Of a stretch of DNA of 64,000 nucleotides, positions 29,022 through 38,794 are shown piece after piece. The stretch lies in NCBI RefSeq assembly GCF_001610835.1, contig NZ_CP011270.1, positions 2,622,001-2,686,000 of the forward strand. The letters run 5' to 3'. The notes under the pieces are model-generated. The model was given only the letters and a program-made list of their open reading frames with translations. It was not told the DNA's origin and made no database searches. The DNA comes from Planctomyces sp. SH-PL14. GTDB lineage: Bacteria > Planctomycetota > Planctomycetia > Planctomycetales > Planctomycetaceae. The position numbers were made by a program, and so were the translations under genes. How positions within the stretch are numbered: position 1 is the stretch's first letter; every line of letters begins with the position of its first letter.

Positions 29022-30347
29022 TCAGAAAAAGAGCTTTGCGATGACGAGGCCGGTCGAGACGGCGACGACCGTGGCGACGAGACCGGGCAACAGGAACGAG
29101 TGGTTGATCACATACTTCCCGATCCGCGTGGTTCCGCTGCGGTCGAAATTGACCGCGGCGATCAGCGTTCCGTAGGTCGGGATGAAGAAGTACCCGTTGA
29201 CGGCCGGAAACATCGCGGTCAGCGCGGCGGGGGCGATGCCGAGCGTCACTCCCAGCGGCATGAGCGTCTGCGTCGTAGCGGCCTGGCTGTAGAGCAGCAT
29301 GGATGTCGCGAACAGCCCCGTCGAGAACAGGGCCGGATAGGCCTCGGCCATCCGCGAGAGTCCTCCGATGATGACCTCGCGGTTGGCGCCGATGAACGTG
29401 TCCCCCAGCCAGGCGAGTCCGAGAATCCCGATCACCGCCGTCAGCCCGGCCTGGCAGGTCTTGGTCCGGACGATCTGATCGGCCCGGGCTGTGGTGAGCG
29501 AGATCATGACGGCGGCGACCGTGAACATCACGATGGCGATCGTCATCGGCATCGAGACCGCCGTCCGCGCGTCGGCCGGGCCGACGGTTCGGAGGGCCGG
29601 GAACAGTCCGCAGCCGACGACGACGCCGACCCCCGCCAGAAAGAGGCCGGCCGACGCTCCGGCCCCACGTGGTAGAGCGGCCGGCGCTTCGTCGTCCCTC
29701 GTTCCTTTCGAATCTTCCACCTCTCCCGCCGCCACGCGTCGCAGGTACTCCGGGTCCTGGTCCAGTTCGACGCCGACGCGCGTCTGAACGAGGGCCGCGA
29801 CGACGACTCCGAGCAACGTCGACGGGACGCAGATCAGGAGGATCGAGGGGAGGCCGATCCCGTGGGAGCCGAGAATCGCAATCAGCGCCGCCGTCGCGGC
29901 CGACACCGGGCTGGCGGTGATCGCCTGCTGGGAGGCGATGGTGGCGACCGCGATCGGTCGCTCCGGCCGGACCCGGCCCTTCATGGCGACTTCGTAGATG
30001 ACCGGCAGGAGCGGGTAGAAGACGTGCCCGGTGCCGGAGAGAAACGTGAAGAGGTACGCAACCAGGGGGGCGACGATCGTGACGTGGCGCGGACTGCGGC
30101 GGATGATCCGGGAGGCGACCTGAACGAGGTAGTCGATGCCTCCGGCCGCTTCCATGGCCGAAGCCGCCATGATGACCGTCAGGATGATCAGCAGGACCTC
30201 GCCCGGAATGCTCCCCGGCTTCTCGCCGAACAGGAAGACGAGCACCGCCAGGCCGACGCCCCCCCACAGTCCCATTCCAACTCCGCCCGCCCGCGCCCCG
30301 ATGGCGATGGCGGCGAGGAGGACGAGCAGTTCGAGCGTCAACGTCAT
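29022..30347 (-). CDS. Anaerobic C4-dicarboxylate antiporter (DcuA/DcuB family)
   Basis: Inner-membrane exchanger of aspartate, fumarate, malate and succinate, 441 aa with about ten to twelve hydrophobic segments. Family blocks are visible: IPGEVLLIILTVIMAASAMEAAGGIDYLV near 55, GTGHVFYPLLPVIYEVAMK near 110, IASQQAITASPVSAATAAL near 140, and FIPTYGTLIAAVNFDRSGTTRIGKYVINHSF at the C-terminus. The gene lies 11 bases before the aspartase, so imported aspartate would be deaminated to fumarate and a dicarboxylate exported. The DcuA/DcuB subtype cannot be settled by eye. Confidence 0.93.
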   Translation of the reverse strand: MTLTLELLVLLAAIAIGARAGGVGMGLWGGVGLAVLVFLFGEKPGSIPGEVLLIILTVIMAASAMEAAGGIDYLVQVASRIIRRSPRHVTIVAPLVAYLFTFLSGTGHVFYPLLPVIYEVAMKGRVRPERPIAVATIASQQAITASPVSAATAALIAILGSHGIGLPSILLICVPSTLLGVVVAALVQTRVGVELDQDPEYLRRVAAGEVEDSKGTRDDEAPAALPRGAGASAGLFLAGVGVVVGCGLFPALRTVGPADARTAVSMPMTIAIVMFTVAAVMISLTTARADQIVRTKTCQAGLTAVIGILGLAWLGDTFIGANREVIIGGLSRMAEAYPALFSTGLFATSMLLYSQAATTQTLMPLGVTLGIAPAALTAMFPAVNGYFFIPTYGTLIAAVNFDRSGTTRIGKYVINHSFLLPGLVATVVAVSTGLVIAKLFF

Positions 30348-30612
30348 CCCGGTCGCTCCGCGGCGGTGCAGCCCAGTACGGCATGCTACATCAGGAGAGG
30401 ACGTCCCCTTCGTCCGTCGGCCGGTCTCTCCCAGGTGCCGCCGCAGTATGCGGGTCGCAATTCGGAAAAATCAACGAGGGTCCGCATCGATTGCGAGCGG
30501 CCGGCGGATGCGGTGGCGGATGCGCGGGCCAACGTTCCGGATCCACCCGGCCGAGGGGCGAGCCGGCTCGGGAACGCAGCCCGTTGAAGGACGCTCCACG
30601 GGGCCGACGGGC

Positions 30613-31977
30613 TCACGGGAGGTTGTACTGCACGGTCGCCTGGATGCGGTGGGAGTCGCCGAAGTTCCCGTTGCGGACTTCGTTCGAGCCGTAGAGGTAC
30701 TCGACCCCGAGACTGGTGTTGTCGATCGGCGTCCAGATGAGGTTCGCCGCCACGTAGTTCGAGAACTGCGACGTGTCCGGCGGGTCGGTCTCTTCACGAC
30801 GCCGGAGGGCGAAGCTGTAGACCCCCGTGCTGCTCAGGGTCTCGGTCCAGGCGTGCGTCACCGCGAAGCATCCGCCGACGAACTGGACGGTGTCGACCGT
30901 TGTGGGCGAACCGAGTCTCAGGTCGGATCCGCCGCGGTACCGGCCGAGGCCGTCTCCGAAGACGAACTCACCGATGATCTTGTCCTGCTTCGTCGGATAG
31001 AGAATGCCGATGAAATTGAACGCGTAGCCGAATCGATCCTGCTGCGGGCCAATGTCCGGTTGATAGGCAACGTCGCGAAAGAGGGCCGCGACAAACCACT
31101 CGTAGGATTCGCTCTTGTACTTGAGATGGGTCGCAAAATCGGGGATGGGCTGCGCGGGGACGCCCGGAATGGCGAAGATCACATTGTCGTCGACCGCCGT
31201 CGTGGGATTCTCGATGGAGGCGGCCCACTTGAGATTGTCGCTGAGCGTTTCCGTCCACCGGAACTGCGCCTGCCGCTGCACGATGAACGCGATCGGACTT
31301 TCAAAATCGAGTGTCCTGGGGATCGCGTTCGGATCCGTGAACACGGTCCACGTCTGGCCGGCGAGGAGCGGACCGACTTCCGTGTAGGCGTGCCGGATCC
31401 GGAGTTGATTCCCGTCGGTGAAGAAGTCGGTCTCCACGTACCCGCGGACCGTTCCCCAGTCGCTCGGCGCGCGGACGTCGAGGTTGAGCCGGGTCGCCTT
31501 GGCCTGCATCAGCGTGTTCTGGCCGTCGCGCCCGTCGACGGGAATCGTCGTGGGGACCCAGCGATCGCGGACGCCGGCCGGTTTGAAGTCGTGGATGAAG
31601 TCCGCTTTGACGAAGCCGCCGAACTTCCACCAGATCTCCGTCCCCGGGATCTTACTCGCCCTGGGGAACTCCGCGGAGTCGGCCTTCGAGGCAATCCAGT
31701 GGCCCTGGCTCGTCTCGCTGACGCTCAGTGCCGGACCGAGCTCCGGGGGGGCAGGGGAGGGGGAGGGGGAGGGCGGGGGATCGGGAACGGTCGGACTGAA
31801 CTCGTCTTCCGCGGGAGGCGACGGCGGCTGCGTGGGGGCGGTCTCCTGGAAGATCGCGTCGACCCGGAAGCGGTCTTCCTCACGAGGTCCCACGGCCTCC
31901 TGGCCGCAGGCCGGCGGCACGAAGAGGCCTGCGAGAACAAGCCCAATGGCGATGCGGCGGATTCCGGCCATGGCCAT
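30613..31977 (-). CDS. DcaP-family outer-membrane porin
   Basis: Predicted trimeric beta-barrel, 454 aa. Signal peptide (about residues 1-25, ending near CGQ), a Pro/Ser-rich linker to about 85, then alternating amphipathic strands typical of a barrel. Family signatures are WWKFGGFVKADFIHDFKPAG, RDRWVPTTIPV, RLNLDVRAPSDWGTVRGYVETDFF and LRIRHAYTEVGPLLAGQTWTVF. DcaP proteins of Acinetobacter take up dicarboxylates, which fits the Dcu transporter and aspartase downstream on the same strand (265-base gap). An ATG six bases downstream (31971) is an equally possible start. Substrate assignment is inference. Confidence 0.85.
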   Translation of the reverse strand: MAMAGIRRIAIGLVLAGLFVPPACGQEAVGPREEDRFRVDAIFQETAPTQPPSPPAEDEFSPTVPDPPPSPSPSPAPPELGPALSVSETSQGHWIASKADSAEFPRASKIPGTEIWWKFGGFVKADFIHDFKPAGVRDRWVPTTIPVDGRDGQNTLMQAKATRLNLDVRAPSDWGTVRGYVETDFFTDGNQLRIRHAYTEVGPLLAGQTWTVFTDPNAIPRTLDFESPIAFIVQRQAQFRWTETLSDNLKWAASIENPTTAVDDNVIFAIPGVPAQPIPDFATHLKYKSESYEWFVAALFRDVAYQPDIGPQQDRFGYAFNFIGILYPTKQDKIIGEFVFGDGLGRYRGGSDLRLGSPTTVDTVQFVGGCFAVTHAWTETLSSTGVYSFALRRREETDPPDTSQFSNYVAANLIWTPIDNTSLGVEYLYGSNEVRNGNFGDSHRIQATVQYNLP

Positions 31978-32471
31978 CTTGTTCGCGAACGCTCAGGCAG
32001 TGAGAGAATGAGGGTCGTGAATCAGGCGAGGGAAATGGCTTGAGGCTAGAAGTCCTCCCGGTCGGCGGCAATCTCAGAACCGGTTCGATGTCCCCCTTCC
32101 GCAAGTTCTGCCGAACGGGGTGCTCCGTGGCACGACAGAGAGTCCGGCGGAGGGCGTCCGGGACGAGCGGCGAGTCGCTTCCGGGGCCGCCCGGGGACGC
32201 CTGGAGGTCGACACAAGGCCTGACTTCCATGGCGGAGCGGCCGCGATCCCGCGCGGGTTTGCCGTCGCTCGATGAGCGGCGAGGGCTCCGGGAGGTGGTG
32301 TGGCGATCACTTGCATGTCTTCCGGCGGGGCGCAAACTGGGAGTCGTCGCCTGCAGGCCGATCGGCGCCGGAACGGGTTGGGTCGACATGCTTCCGTGCC
32401 CAGGGGCCGGCGAACGGGGTCCGCAGGTGGTCTGCCTGTCCACACATTGCTTTCTGCCGGGAGAGCGCATC
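31978..32471. other. Divergent intergenic region, porin / beta-CASP hydrolase
   Basis: About 494 bases between two divergent genes. It should contain both promoters. A purine-rich GGGAGAG (32459-32465) precedes the hydrolase ATG. I see no coding frame or RNA gene I can support here. Confidence 0.4.
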
Positions 32472-33863
32472 ATGAAGGTCAAGCTGGTCGGTGCATCGGG
32501 TGGGGAAGTCACGGGGTCGTGCTATGTGATCCGCGCCAACGGAGCCACGGTGCTCCTTGATGCCGGAATGTTTCAAGGGGGGCGCCAGAGCGAGGCCAAG
32601 AACCGGCTCCCCCCCGGCGTCCGACCGGAAACGATCGACGCCCTCCTGCTGACGCACGCGCATCTCGACCACACGGGGCGCGTGCCGCTCCTGATCAAGC
32701 ATGGATTCCGGGGCCCGATCTATGCGACCAGCGCGACGATCGACCTCGGCGAAATCATCCTCAGCGACTCCGCCCGCCTCCAGCAGCAGGATGCGGAGCG
32801 TCAGACCCGCCGCGGAGCGCCGGACGCCCCGCCCGTCGAGCCGCTCTATGCTCCGGAAGACGTGGAGCCGTTCCGCAGCCAGACCCGGACCGTCGCCCTG
32901 AACAAGCCGGTCAAGGTCGCCCCGGGGATCACGGCCCGCTGGATCGAGGCGGGACACATGCTCGGGTCGGGGAGCATCGAGCTGACCGTCGAGGAAGAGG
33001 GGAAGAAGAAGGTCGTCGTGTTCTCCGGCGACATCGGCCCCGTGACGATGCCGCTCCTCAACCAGTTTCAGACGTTCGAGCGGGCCGACGCCGTGTTTCT
33101 CGAATCGACCTACGGGGATCGGGACCATCGCCCCTATGCCGAGACGCTCGCCGACTTCGAACGGATCGTCAAAGAGGTCTCCGGGACCGGCGGCAAGATC
33201 CTGATTCCGACGTTCGCGATCGGCCGCTCGCAGCAGATGCTGTATCACCTGGCGGTGATGTTCCTGCGGAAGGACATCCCCGGTTTTCCGGTGTACCTCG
33301 ACAGCCCGATGGCGATCAACGCCAGCGGGGTCTACACGAAGTATCCCGACCTGCACGACGAGGAACTCGTCGCCTGGAAGAAGAAGGGGCTCCTCCCGCT
33401 GAATCCCGCCTACTTTCACACGAGCACGACCTCGGTCGAATCGAAGCGGCTGAACGACCTGCGGGGGCCGTGCGCGATCCTGGCGGGAGCCGGCATGTGC
33501 AACGCCGGCCGGATTCAGCACCATCTCAAGTTCAACCTCCCCAATCCGAAGACCCACGTCCTGATCGTCGGTTATCAGGGGTACGGATCGCTGGGACGGA
33601 AGCTGGTCGAAAAGCAGAAGACGGTCACGATCCTCGGCGAGAAGGTCCCGGTGAGGGCCAAGATTCACACGCTCAACGGCTTCAGCGGCCACGCCGGCCA
33701 GACCGATCTGCTCAAGTGGTTTTCGACGCTGGCCCCCTCGAAGCCCCACGTGATCCTGACGCACGGCGAAGACCGGAGCCGGACGGGTCTCGCCCAGGCG
33801 ATCCAGACCCGCTTCAAGCTGACGGCGACGCTCCCCAATCAAGGGGACGTCATCGAGATCTGA
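32472..33863 (+). CDS. MBL-fold beta-CASP ribonuclease-like metallo-hydrolase
   Basis: 463 aa, cytoplasmic. The metallo-beta-lactamase zinc motif HAHLDHTG (H62, H64, D66, H67) and EAGHMLGSGSIEL with a metal-binding His are present. FSGDIG follows, with the beta-CASP region ESTYGDRDH and IPTFAIGRSQQMLY around 215-260. The C-terminus has the RNA-specificity motif AGAGMCNAGRIQHHLKFNL and LNGFSGHAGQTDLLKW, as in CPSF-type and archaeal aCPSF-like nucleases. It is probably an RNA-processing or decay hydrolase, but target and cleavage mode are unknown. The in-frame extension upstream has no homology; 32472 has a good ribosome-binding site. Confidence 0.92.
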   Translation: MKVKLVGASGGEVTGSCYVIRANGATVLLDAGMFQGGRQSEAKNRLPPGVRPETIDALLLTHAHLDHTGRVPLLIKHGFRGPIYATSATIDLGEIILSDSARLQQQDAERQTRRGAPDAPPVEPLYAPEDVEPFRSQTRTVALNKPVKVAPGITARWIEAGHMLGSGSIELTVEEEGKKKVVVFSGDIGPVTMPLLNQFQTFERADAVFLESTYGDRDHRPYAETLADFERIVKEVSGTGGKILIPTFAIGRSQQMLYHLAVMFLRKDIPGFPVYLDSPMAINASGVYTKYPDLHDEELVAWKKKGLLPLNPAYFHTSTTSVESKRLNDLRGPCAILAGAGMCNAGRIQHHLKFNLPNPKTHVLIVGYQGYGSLGRKLVEKQKTVTILGEKVPVRAKIHTLNGFSGHAGQTDLLKWFSTLAPSKPHVILTHGEDRSRTGLAQAIQTRFKLTATLPNQGDVIEI

Positions 33864-33989
33864 CTGCTCCCCGAGTCCCTTCGCTGGGGGCGGCCCGGAC
33901 CGGACCGTATTCTTCACGCAGTCGGAGCGGACCTGTCCCGGTCTGTGCGGCCCGGGCGGTCCTCGATCACTTCTGGAACACGGCCTCTC

Positions 33990-35666
33990 ATGAATTGGAT
34001 TTTTCAGCTCTATCAGACCAACCCGACGGCTCAGGCGATCGCAATTCTGGCGTTCGTCTGCGTCGCCGGGATGAGCCTGGGGGGAATCGGCTTTCGCGGG
34101 ATCCGGCTGGGGACCTCCGGCGTCCTGTTCGCCGCGCTCTTCGTGGGGCACTTCAGCAAGCCGATCGATCACAAGACGCTCGAGTTCGTGAAGGAGTTCG
34201 GCCTGATCCTGTTTGTGTTCTGCATCGGACTGCAGCTGGGGCCGGGCTTCTTCGCTTCGCTGCGGGACTCGGGGCTGCGTCTGAATCTCCTCGCGGCTTC
34301 GATCGTCGTCCTGGGAGCCCTGCTGTCGGTCGGGGTCGGGTGGCTGCTCGGCGTGGACAGCGCGGCGGTGCTGGGGGTGTTCTCGGGGGCGACGACCAAT
34401 ACGCCGTCGCTCGGGGCGGCGCAGCAGACCCTCTCGTCGTTCCCCAATGTCTCCGCCGACCGGGCCGCCCTTCCGGCGCTCGCCTACGCGGTGACGTATC
34501 CGATGGGGATCGTGGGGATCATCGGGACGCTGCTCCTCCTCCGCTCCCTGTTTCGAGTCGACGTCGATGCGGAGGTCGCGGCTCTCCGCGCCGCGCGGCC
34601 CGAAGGACAGCATCCGCTCAAACGTCAGACGCTGATCGTGGAGAACCCGAACCTGGCGGGAGTCCCCATCGGCGACGTGCCGGCCCTCATCGAATCGGGA
34701 GTCGTCGTGACCCGCGTCCGGCACGCCTCGGACGGGACCGTCTCGGTGGCGACGCGGACGACCCCTCTGAACATCGGCGACGCCATCGACGTCGTCGGAT
34801 CGCCGCTCGGCCTGAGCCGGTTTCAGCAGGTTGTGGGCGGGATCCATCCCGACAGCCCCTTCCCGGCCGACGGGCCCCTCCAGCAGACGAAGATCGTCGT
34901 GACGAGGAAAGAGGTTCCCGGACGGACCGTCCGCGACCTGCAGCAGGAATCCCTGCGGCATGTCGTGATCACAACCATCCTGCGGGGCGAGGTGGAAGTG
35001 GTCGCCACTCCCGACATCGCCCTCCGCTTCGGGGACGTGCTGCAGGTGGTGGGGCCGCAGGCGGACATCGAGCATGCCGAGAAAGTCCTCGGGAACTCGG
35101 TCCAGGCTCTCAATGAAACGCACTTCGTTCCGCTGTTCGCCGGCATTGGAGTCGGCATCCTGCTGGGGACGTTTCCGATTCCGATTCCGGGTTTCCCGCA
35201 GCCTCTCAAGCTCGGACTCGCCGCGGGGCCGCTGATCGTTGCCATCCTGGTCGGCCGGCTCGGACGGATCGGGGGACTGGTCTGGCATATGCCCCGCAAC
35301 GCGAATCTGGCGTTCCGCGAACTGGGGATCTCCCTCTTCTTCGCCAGCGTCGGCCTGCTGGCGGGCCCCACCTTCTTCTCGGCGGTCCTGAGCGCCACGG
35401 GGGTGCTGTGGCTGGTCTCCGGCCTTTGCGTGACGGTGATCCCGCTGCTGGTCGCGGGAGTCGTCGCGCGAAAAGTCTTCGGGATGAACTACGTGGAACT
35501 GTCCGGCCTGCTCGCGGGGAGCATGACCGATCCTCCCGCCCTCGCCTTTGCGGGGAGCGTCTGCCGCTCGGAGTCCCCCGCCGTCGCGTATGCTGCCGTC
35601 TATCCGCTGACGATGCTGCTCCGAATCATGTCGGCCCAGGTCCTGGCGGTGACGTTGTGCGGATGA
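33990..35666 (+). CDS. Aspartate:alanine exchanger family transporter (YidE/YbjL/AspT-like)
   Basis: 558 aa integral membrane protein. Two membrane halves flank a pair of cytoplasmic RCK_C (TrkA-C) domains at about 200-375, visible as LNIGDAIDVVGSPLGLSRF and LRFGDVLQVVGPQADIEHAEK. Conserved segments in both halves include GLILFVFCIGLQLGPGFF and ELGISLFFASVGLLAGPTFF, and FSGATTNTPSLGAAQQTL / GSMTDPPALAFAG mark the duplicated motif. AAE-family members exchange aspartate for alanine or move other carboxylates; the substrate is inferred only. The following SulP gene starts 34 bases later. Confidence 0.9.
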   Translation: MNWIFQLYQTNPTAQAIAILAFVCVAGMSLGGIGFRGIRLGTSGVLFAALFVGHFSKPIDHKTLEFVKEFGLILFVFCIGLQLGPGFFASLRDSGLRLNLLAASIVVLGALLSVGVGWLLGVDSAAVLGVFSGATTNTPSLGAAQQTLSSFPNVSADRAALPALAYAVTYPMGIVGIIGTLLLLRSLFRVDVDAEVAALRAARPEGQHPLKRQTLIVENPNLAGVPIGDVPALIESGVVVTRVRHASDGTVSVATRTTPLNIGDAIDVVGSPLGLSRFQQVVGGIHPDSPFPADGPLQQTKIVVTRKEVPGRTVRDLQQESLRHVVITTILRGEVEVVATPDIALRFGDVLQVVGPQADIEHAEKVLGNSVQALNETHFVPLFAGIGVGILLGTFPIPIPGFPQPLKLGLAAGPLIVAILVGRLGRIGGLVWHMPRNANLAFRELGISLFFASVGLLAGPTFFSAVLSATGVLWLVSGLCVTVIPLLVAGVVARKVFGMNYVELSGLLAGSMTDPPALAFAGSVCRSESPAVAYAAVYPLTMLLRIMSAQVLAVTLCG

Positions 35667-35699
35667 CCCTCCCTTCCGGAAGAGCCGACCGGGAACTCC

Positions 35700-37502
35700 G
35701 TGGAACCCCAACCGATGTCGGTCGACAACAAAGTCCCTGAGCGTCGATCGGACGCGAACCCGTCCGGCGTCCACGCCTCGGCGAAGGGAACGCTGGTCGA
35801 TCGCATTCGTCGCGTTCTTCCGGGCATCGACGTTCTGCGTCAGTACGATCTCTCGAATGGGCGGTCCGACCTCGTCGCCGCGATCGTCGTCGCCCTGGTG
35901 CTCATCCCTTCGGCGCTGGCCTACGCGGAGCTGGCCCGCTGTCCCCCGGCGGCCGGCCTTTACGCGGCCGTCGCGGGGATGGTGACGTTTGCGTTCTTCA
36001 CCCGTTCGCGGCATCTGATCGTCGGCCCGGACGCGGCGATCTCGCTGCTCGTCGGCGCGGCGATCGGCCCGCTCGTCGGAGAGGATCCGGGAAAGGCGGT
36101 GGCCCTGGCCGGCATCCTCTCGCTCCTGACCGCGGGGGTCCTGTTCCTCATGGCGCGACTGCGTCTCGGGATCGCGGCCGACTTTCTGTCGAGTCCGGCG
36201 CTGCTTGGCTTCATGAACGGGGCCGCGATCGTCATCGTCGGAAGCCAGATCGGCAAGCTCTTCGGGATTCCCCTCACGGAGTCGAACACGCTGCTGCGGT
36301 TCTGGGAGTGGATCTCGAATATCGGCAGCGTGCATGGGCCGACCATCGTGATGGGGCTGATCTGCATCGCTGCCCTGGCCTTCTGCCGCCGCGCTCTCCC
36401 GCGCGTCCCCGGTGCGATCGTTGTCTTCCTGATCGCCGTCTCGGCCGGGCGGGTCCTGGACTTCACGCTGTTGGGCATGCAGGTGATCGGCGCTGTCGAT
36501 CTCCGCCTTCCGATCGCGGTCCGGCCTGGGCTGAACCCCTCCGAAGCCGCACCGCTCTTTACGGCGGCGATCGGCATCGCGCTGCTCGTCTTCTCCGAAG
36601 GTGTCGTGCTCGGACGGACGGTCGCGAGAAAGCATGGATACCAGATTGATCCGGATCACGAACTGATTGCCTTCAGCGCGGCGAACGCCGCGGCAGGCCT
36701 CGTGGGAAGCTTCGCGATCGGCTCGAGCCAGACCCGGACGCTGCTCAACGATGCCACCGGCGGGCGGACTCAGGTGGTCAGCTTCCTCGCGTCAGCGATC
36801 GTGATGGTGACGGCGATCCTGCTCATGCCCTGGATTGCCACAATGCCGTCCGTGGCGATCGCCGCGATCCTGATCTTCACCGGCGTGACGCTCGTGGACT
36901 TCCCGCTGTATGGGCGGCTCTGGCGGATGCACCGCTTCAGCATGGTGGTCGCGGCGGCGACGACGGCGGGCGTCGTCGTCATCGGCGTGCTGCCGGGGAT
37001 CCTCCTGGGGATCTTTCTCTCGCTCCTCGGGGTTCTGGCCTCGATCATCCGCCCGCAGGACGCCCTGCTCGGATGCGTACCCGGCTCCACAACGCTGCAT
37101 GACGTCGGAGACGACGAAGCGGCCGAAACGATTCCGGGCCTCGTGGTCTACCGGTTCTACGGGCCGGTGATTTTCGCCAACATCCGGTTCTTTGTGGAGC
37201 GGGTCGAGTGGTTCCTCTCCCAGGAGGAGACGCCGGTTCGAGAGGTGATCCTCGACGCCCGGGCCATCCCCGGCATCGACGTGACGGCGGCCGAGCAGCT
37301 CGCGGATTTCGTGACGGCGCTCCGAAAGCGGCAGATCGAAGTCGTCATCGTGAAGGCGCACCTGCCGCTCCGCGAGTCGCTCTCGCACTTCAGCCCGGGC
37401 TTCGAGGCCTGCCCCCGCTTCAGCCAACTGTCCGACGCCGTGGCGGCTTTCCAGGAGAGGCAGGATGGCAATCGCCACCCACCGGAGTCACCCGACAGTT
37501 GA
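35700..37502 (+). CDS. SulP-family anion transporter with STAS domain
   Basis: 600 aa. Ten or more hydrophobic segments from about residue 45 (YDLSNGRSDLVAAIVVALVLIPSALAYAELARCPPAAGLYAA) form the SulP core. A C-terminal STAS domain at about 480-590 contains VREVILDARAIPGIDVTAAEQLADFVTAL. It moves inorganic anions (sulfate, bicarbonate) or dicarboxylates by proton or sodium coupling; the substrate is unknown. The GTG at 35700 and the ATG at 35715 are both possible starts; neither has a strong Shine-Dalgarno sequence. It follows the aspartate-type exchanger closely and probably shares its transcript. Confidence 0.92.
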   Translation: MEPQPMSVDNKVPERRSDANPSGVHASAKGTLVDRIRRVLPGIDVLRQYDLSNGRSDLVAAIVVALVLIPSALAYAELARCPPAAGLYAAVAGMVTFAFFTRSRHLIVGPDAAISLLVGAAIGPLVGEDPGKAVALAGILSLLTAGVLFLMARLRLGIAADFLSSPALLGFMNGAAIVIVGSQIGKLFGIPLTESNTLLRFWEWISNIGSVHGPTIVMGLICIAALAFCRRALPRVPGAIVVFLIAVSAGRVLDFTLLGMQVIGAVDLRLPIAVRPGLNPSEAAPLFTAAIGIALLVFSEGVVLGRTVARKHGYQIDPDHELIAFSAANAAAGLVGSFAIGSSQTRTLLNDATGGRTQVVSFLASAIVMVTAILLMPWIATMPSVAIAAILIFTGVTLVDFPLYGRLWRMHRFSMVVAAATTAGVVVIGVLPGILLGIFLSLLGVLASIIRPQDALLGCVPGSTTLHDVGDDEAAETIPGLVVYRFYGPVIFANIRFFVERVEWFLSQEETPVREVILDARAIPGIDVTAAEQLADFVTALRKRQIEVVIVKAHLPLRESLSHFSPGFEACPRFSQLSDAVAAFQERQDGNRHPPESPDS

Positions 37503-37666
37503 TTCCAAGTCCCCAAGCCAGGTGTTCGATGCGGTTGGCTCTCGCCCTTGCGATGACCTTCTGACACGATCACGTGGTCGGGGATGAAGGCGAGTCTCCC
37601 GGAGCTCGGAGGCCCGCGTCGTTCCGCTCGCTTCGACGTACCTGCCTCCGGACATCAGGACACCCA

Positions 37667-38671
37667 TCAGAAGTCGTACCAGATCCCACCGCCGCTCACA
37701 CGTTCCCTCCGGCCGACAAACTCCCACTGCATCGCCGGACCCTCGTAATGCTGAACGCCGATCCGCCACAGATGATTGGACCGCCGTCCACGCCACTGCC
37801 ACCCGGCAGTCATGTTCACGCTCGTGATCCAGTCCTCGTCCTGCCGCGTGTGCCAGTTCACGGCCGCAAAGGGCGCCCCGCCCAGCCCTGTCGGCCCTTG
37901 AGGGCTGTACTGGAGGCCGTACTGGAACTCGAGCGGCCGCGCGTCCCCATCCGTCCCCGCATAGGCGATCTCCGCATAGACCTGAATCGCCTCGGTCACA
38001 TCAATGAACGTGCCGGCAATCGCGGAGTCGCGGACATAGTTGATCCGCTGGTAGGTCGGGTTCGCCAGGAGGAACTCGTCGCCGGCATGTGAGCTCAAGT
38101 GGTAGTAGCCCGCCTTGAACGCAACGGGACCCTCCCGCCAGACGCTCAGCAGTCCAAACCGATAGTCCGACGCGTCCAGCGGAGCCGAGGGTTCCAGGAT
38201 CTGCAGTCGGGCCATGACGGCGCCTTCCATCTGCAGTTCCCATCCCTCCGGCCGAACGGGGTCCAGCGTTCCGTGACGGAGAAGGGCCACTCGTCCGCCG
38301 AGAACCGCCTCCCATCGCCAGATCCTGTCCGGGCCGATCAGGGAGGCGACGCCGAACCGCGGCTCTTTCTCCCCCGCCAGATACGACGGGTACATCACTC
38401 CGTCGGGAAGCAGCTGCCATTCTTCGACACGGAGTGCAGCTGAGCCCGGAACGCCGATCGCCGCGTCGGAGTCGGACACGTCCGGTGCCTCCGCGAAGGC
38501 CGGCGTGATGAGGGGGGGAAAGTCCCCCTCGGAGCTGAAGTCCGTTGGGGCGGGGTTCAGGCGTCTTTCCGCGGCGTCGCTGGTGAGGTCCGACTCCGCA
38601 ACGGCGATCTGTACGAGCGCCAGCAGGATCGCAGCAGCCCCCAGAAGGCATCGAGTGCTCTGCGCCGTCAC
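37667..38671 (-). CDS. DUF1207 outer-membrane-associated protein
   Basis: 334 aa of unknown function. I chose the GTG at 38671 because a strong GGGGGGAG lies five bases upstream and the signal peptide (CLLGAAAILLALVQIAVA) begins directly after; an ATG at 38773 would add 34 residues without homology. The DUF1207 core has EEWQLLPDGVMYPSYLAGEKEPRFG near 85-115, then GVASLIGPDRIWRWEAVLGGRVALLRHG and many beta strands (FKAGYYHLSSHAGDEFLLANPTYQRINYVRD) as in a barrel-type protein. It lies downstream of two glycosyltransferase genes on the same strand, with a 123-base gap. Confidence 0.85.
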   Translation of the reverse strand: MTAQSTRCLLGAAAILLALVQIAVAESDLTSDAAERRLNPAPTDFSSEGDFPPLITPAFAEAPDVSDSDAAIGVPGSAALRVEEWQLLPDGVMYPSYLAGEKEPRFGVASLIGPDRIWRWEAVLGGRVALLRHGTLDPVRPEGWELQMEGAVMARLQILEPSAPLDASDYRFGLLSVWREGPVAFKAGYYHLSSHAGDEFLLANPTYQRINYVRDSAIAGTFIDVTEAIQVYAEIAYAGTDGDARPLEFQYGLQYSPQGPTGLGGAPFAAVNWHTRQDEDWITSVNMTAGWQWRGRRSNHLWRIGVQHYEGPAMQWEFVGRRERVSGGGIWYDF

Positions 38672-38794
38672 CGAACTCCCCCCTGATGGCAAACTGGGAA
38701 CCTGTCTTCGCAGGAAATCGTCTGCTTGGACACCGTCCGATGGAAACGTCTCCAACCTTGAGGTTTTGATCAAGGCCAGTTCCGACGCGGACCC

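Noticed and set aside
29011-30384. Apparent N-terminal extension of the aspartase over the Dcu gene
   Set aside because: The frame is open by chance in GC-rich DNA; the real start is the ATG 29010 and the Dcu gene occupies the upstream part in another frame.
32307-36659. Minus-strand open frame of 1450 codons over three plus-strand genes
   Set aside because: Antisense shadow; the plus strand has three recognisable proteins here.
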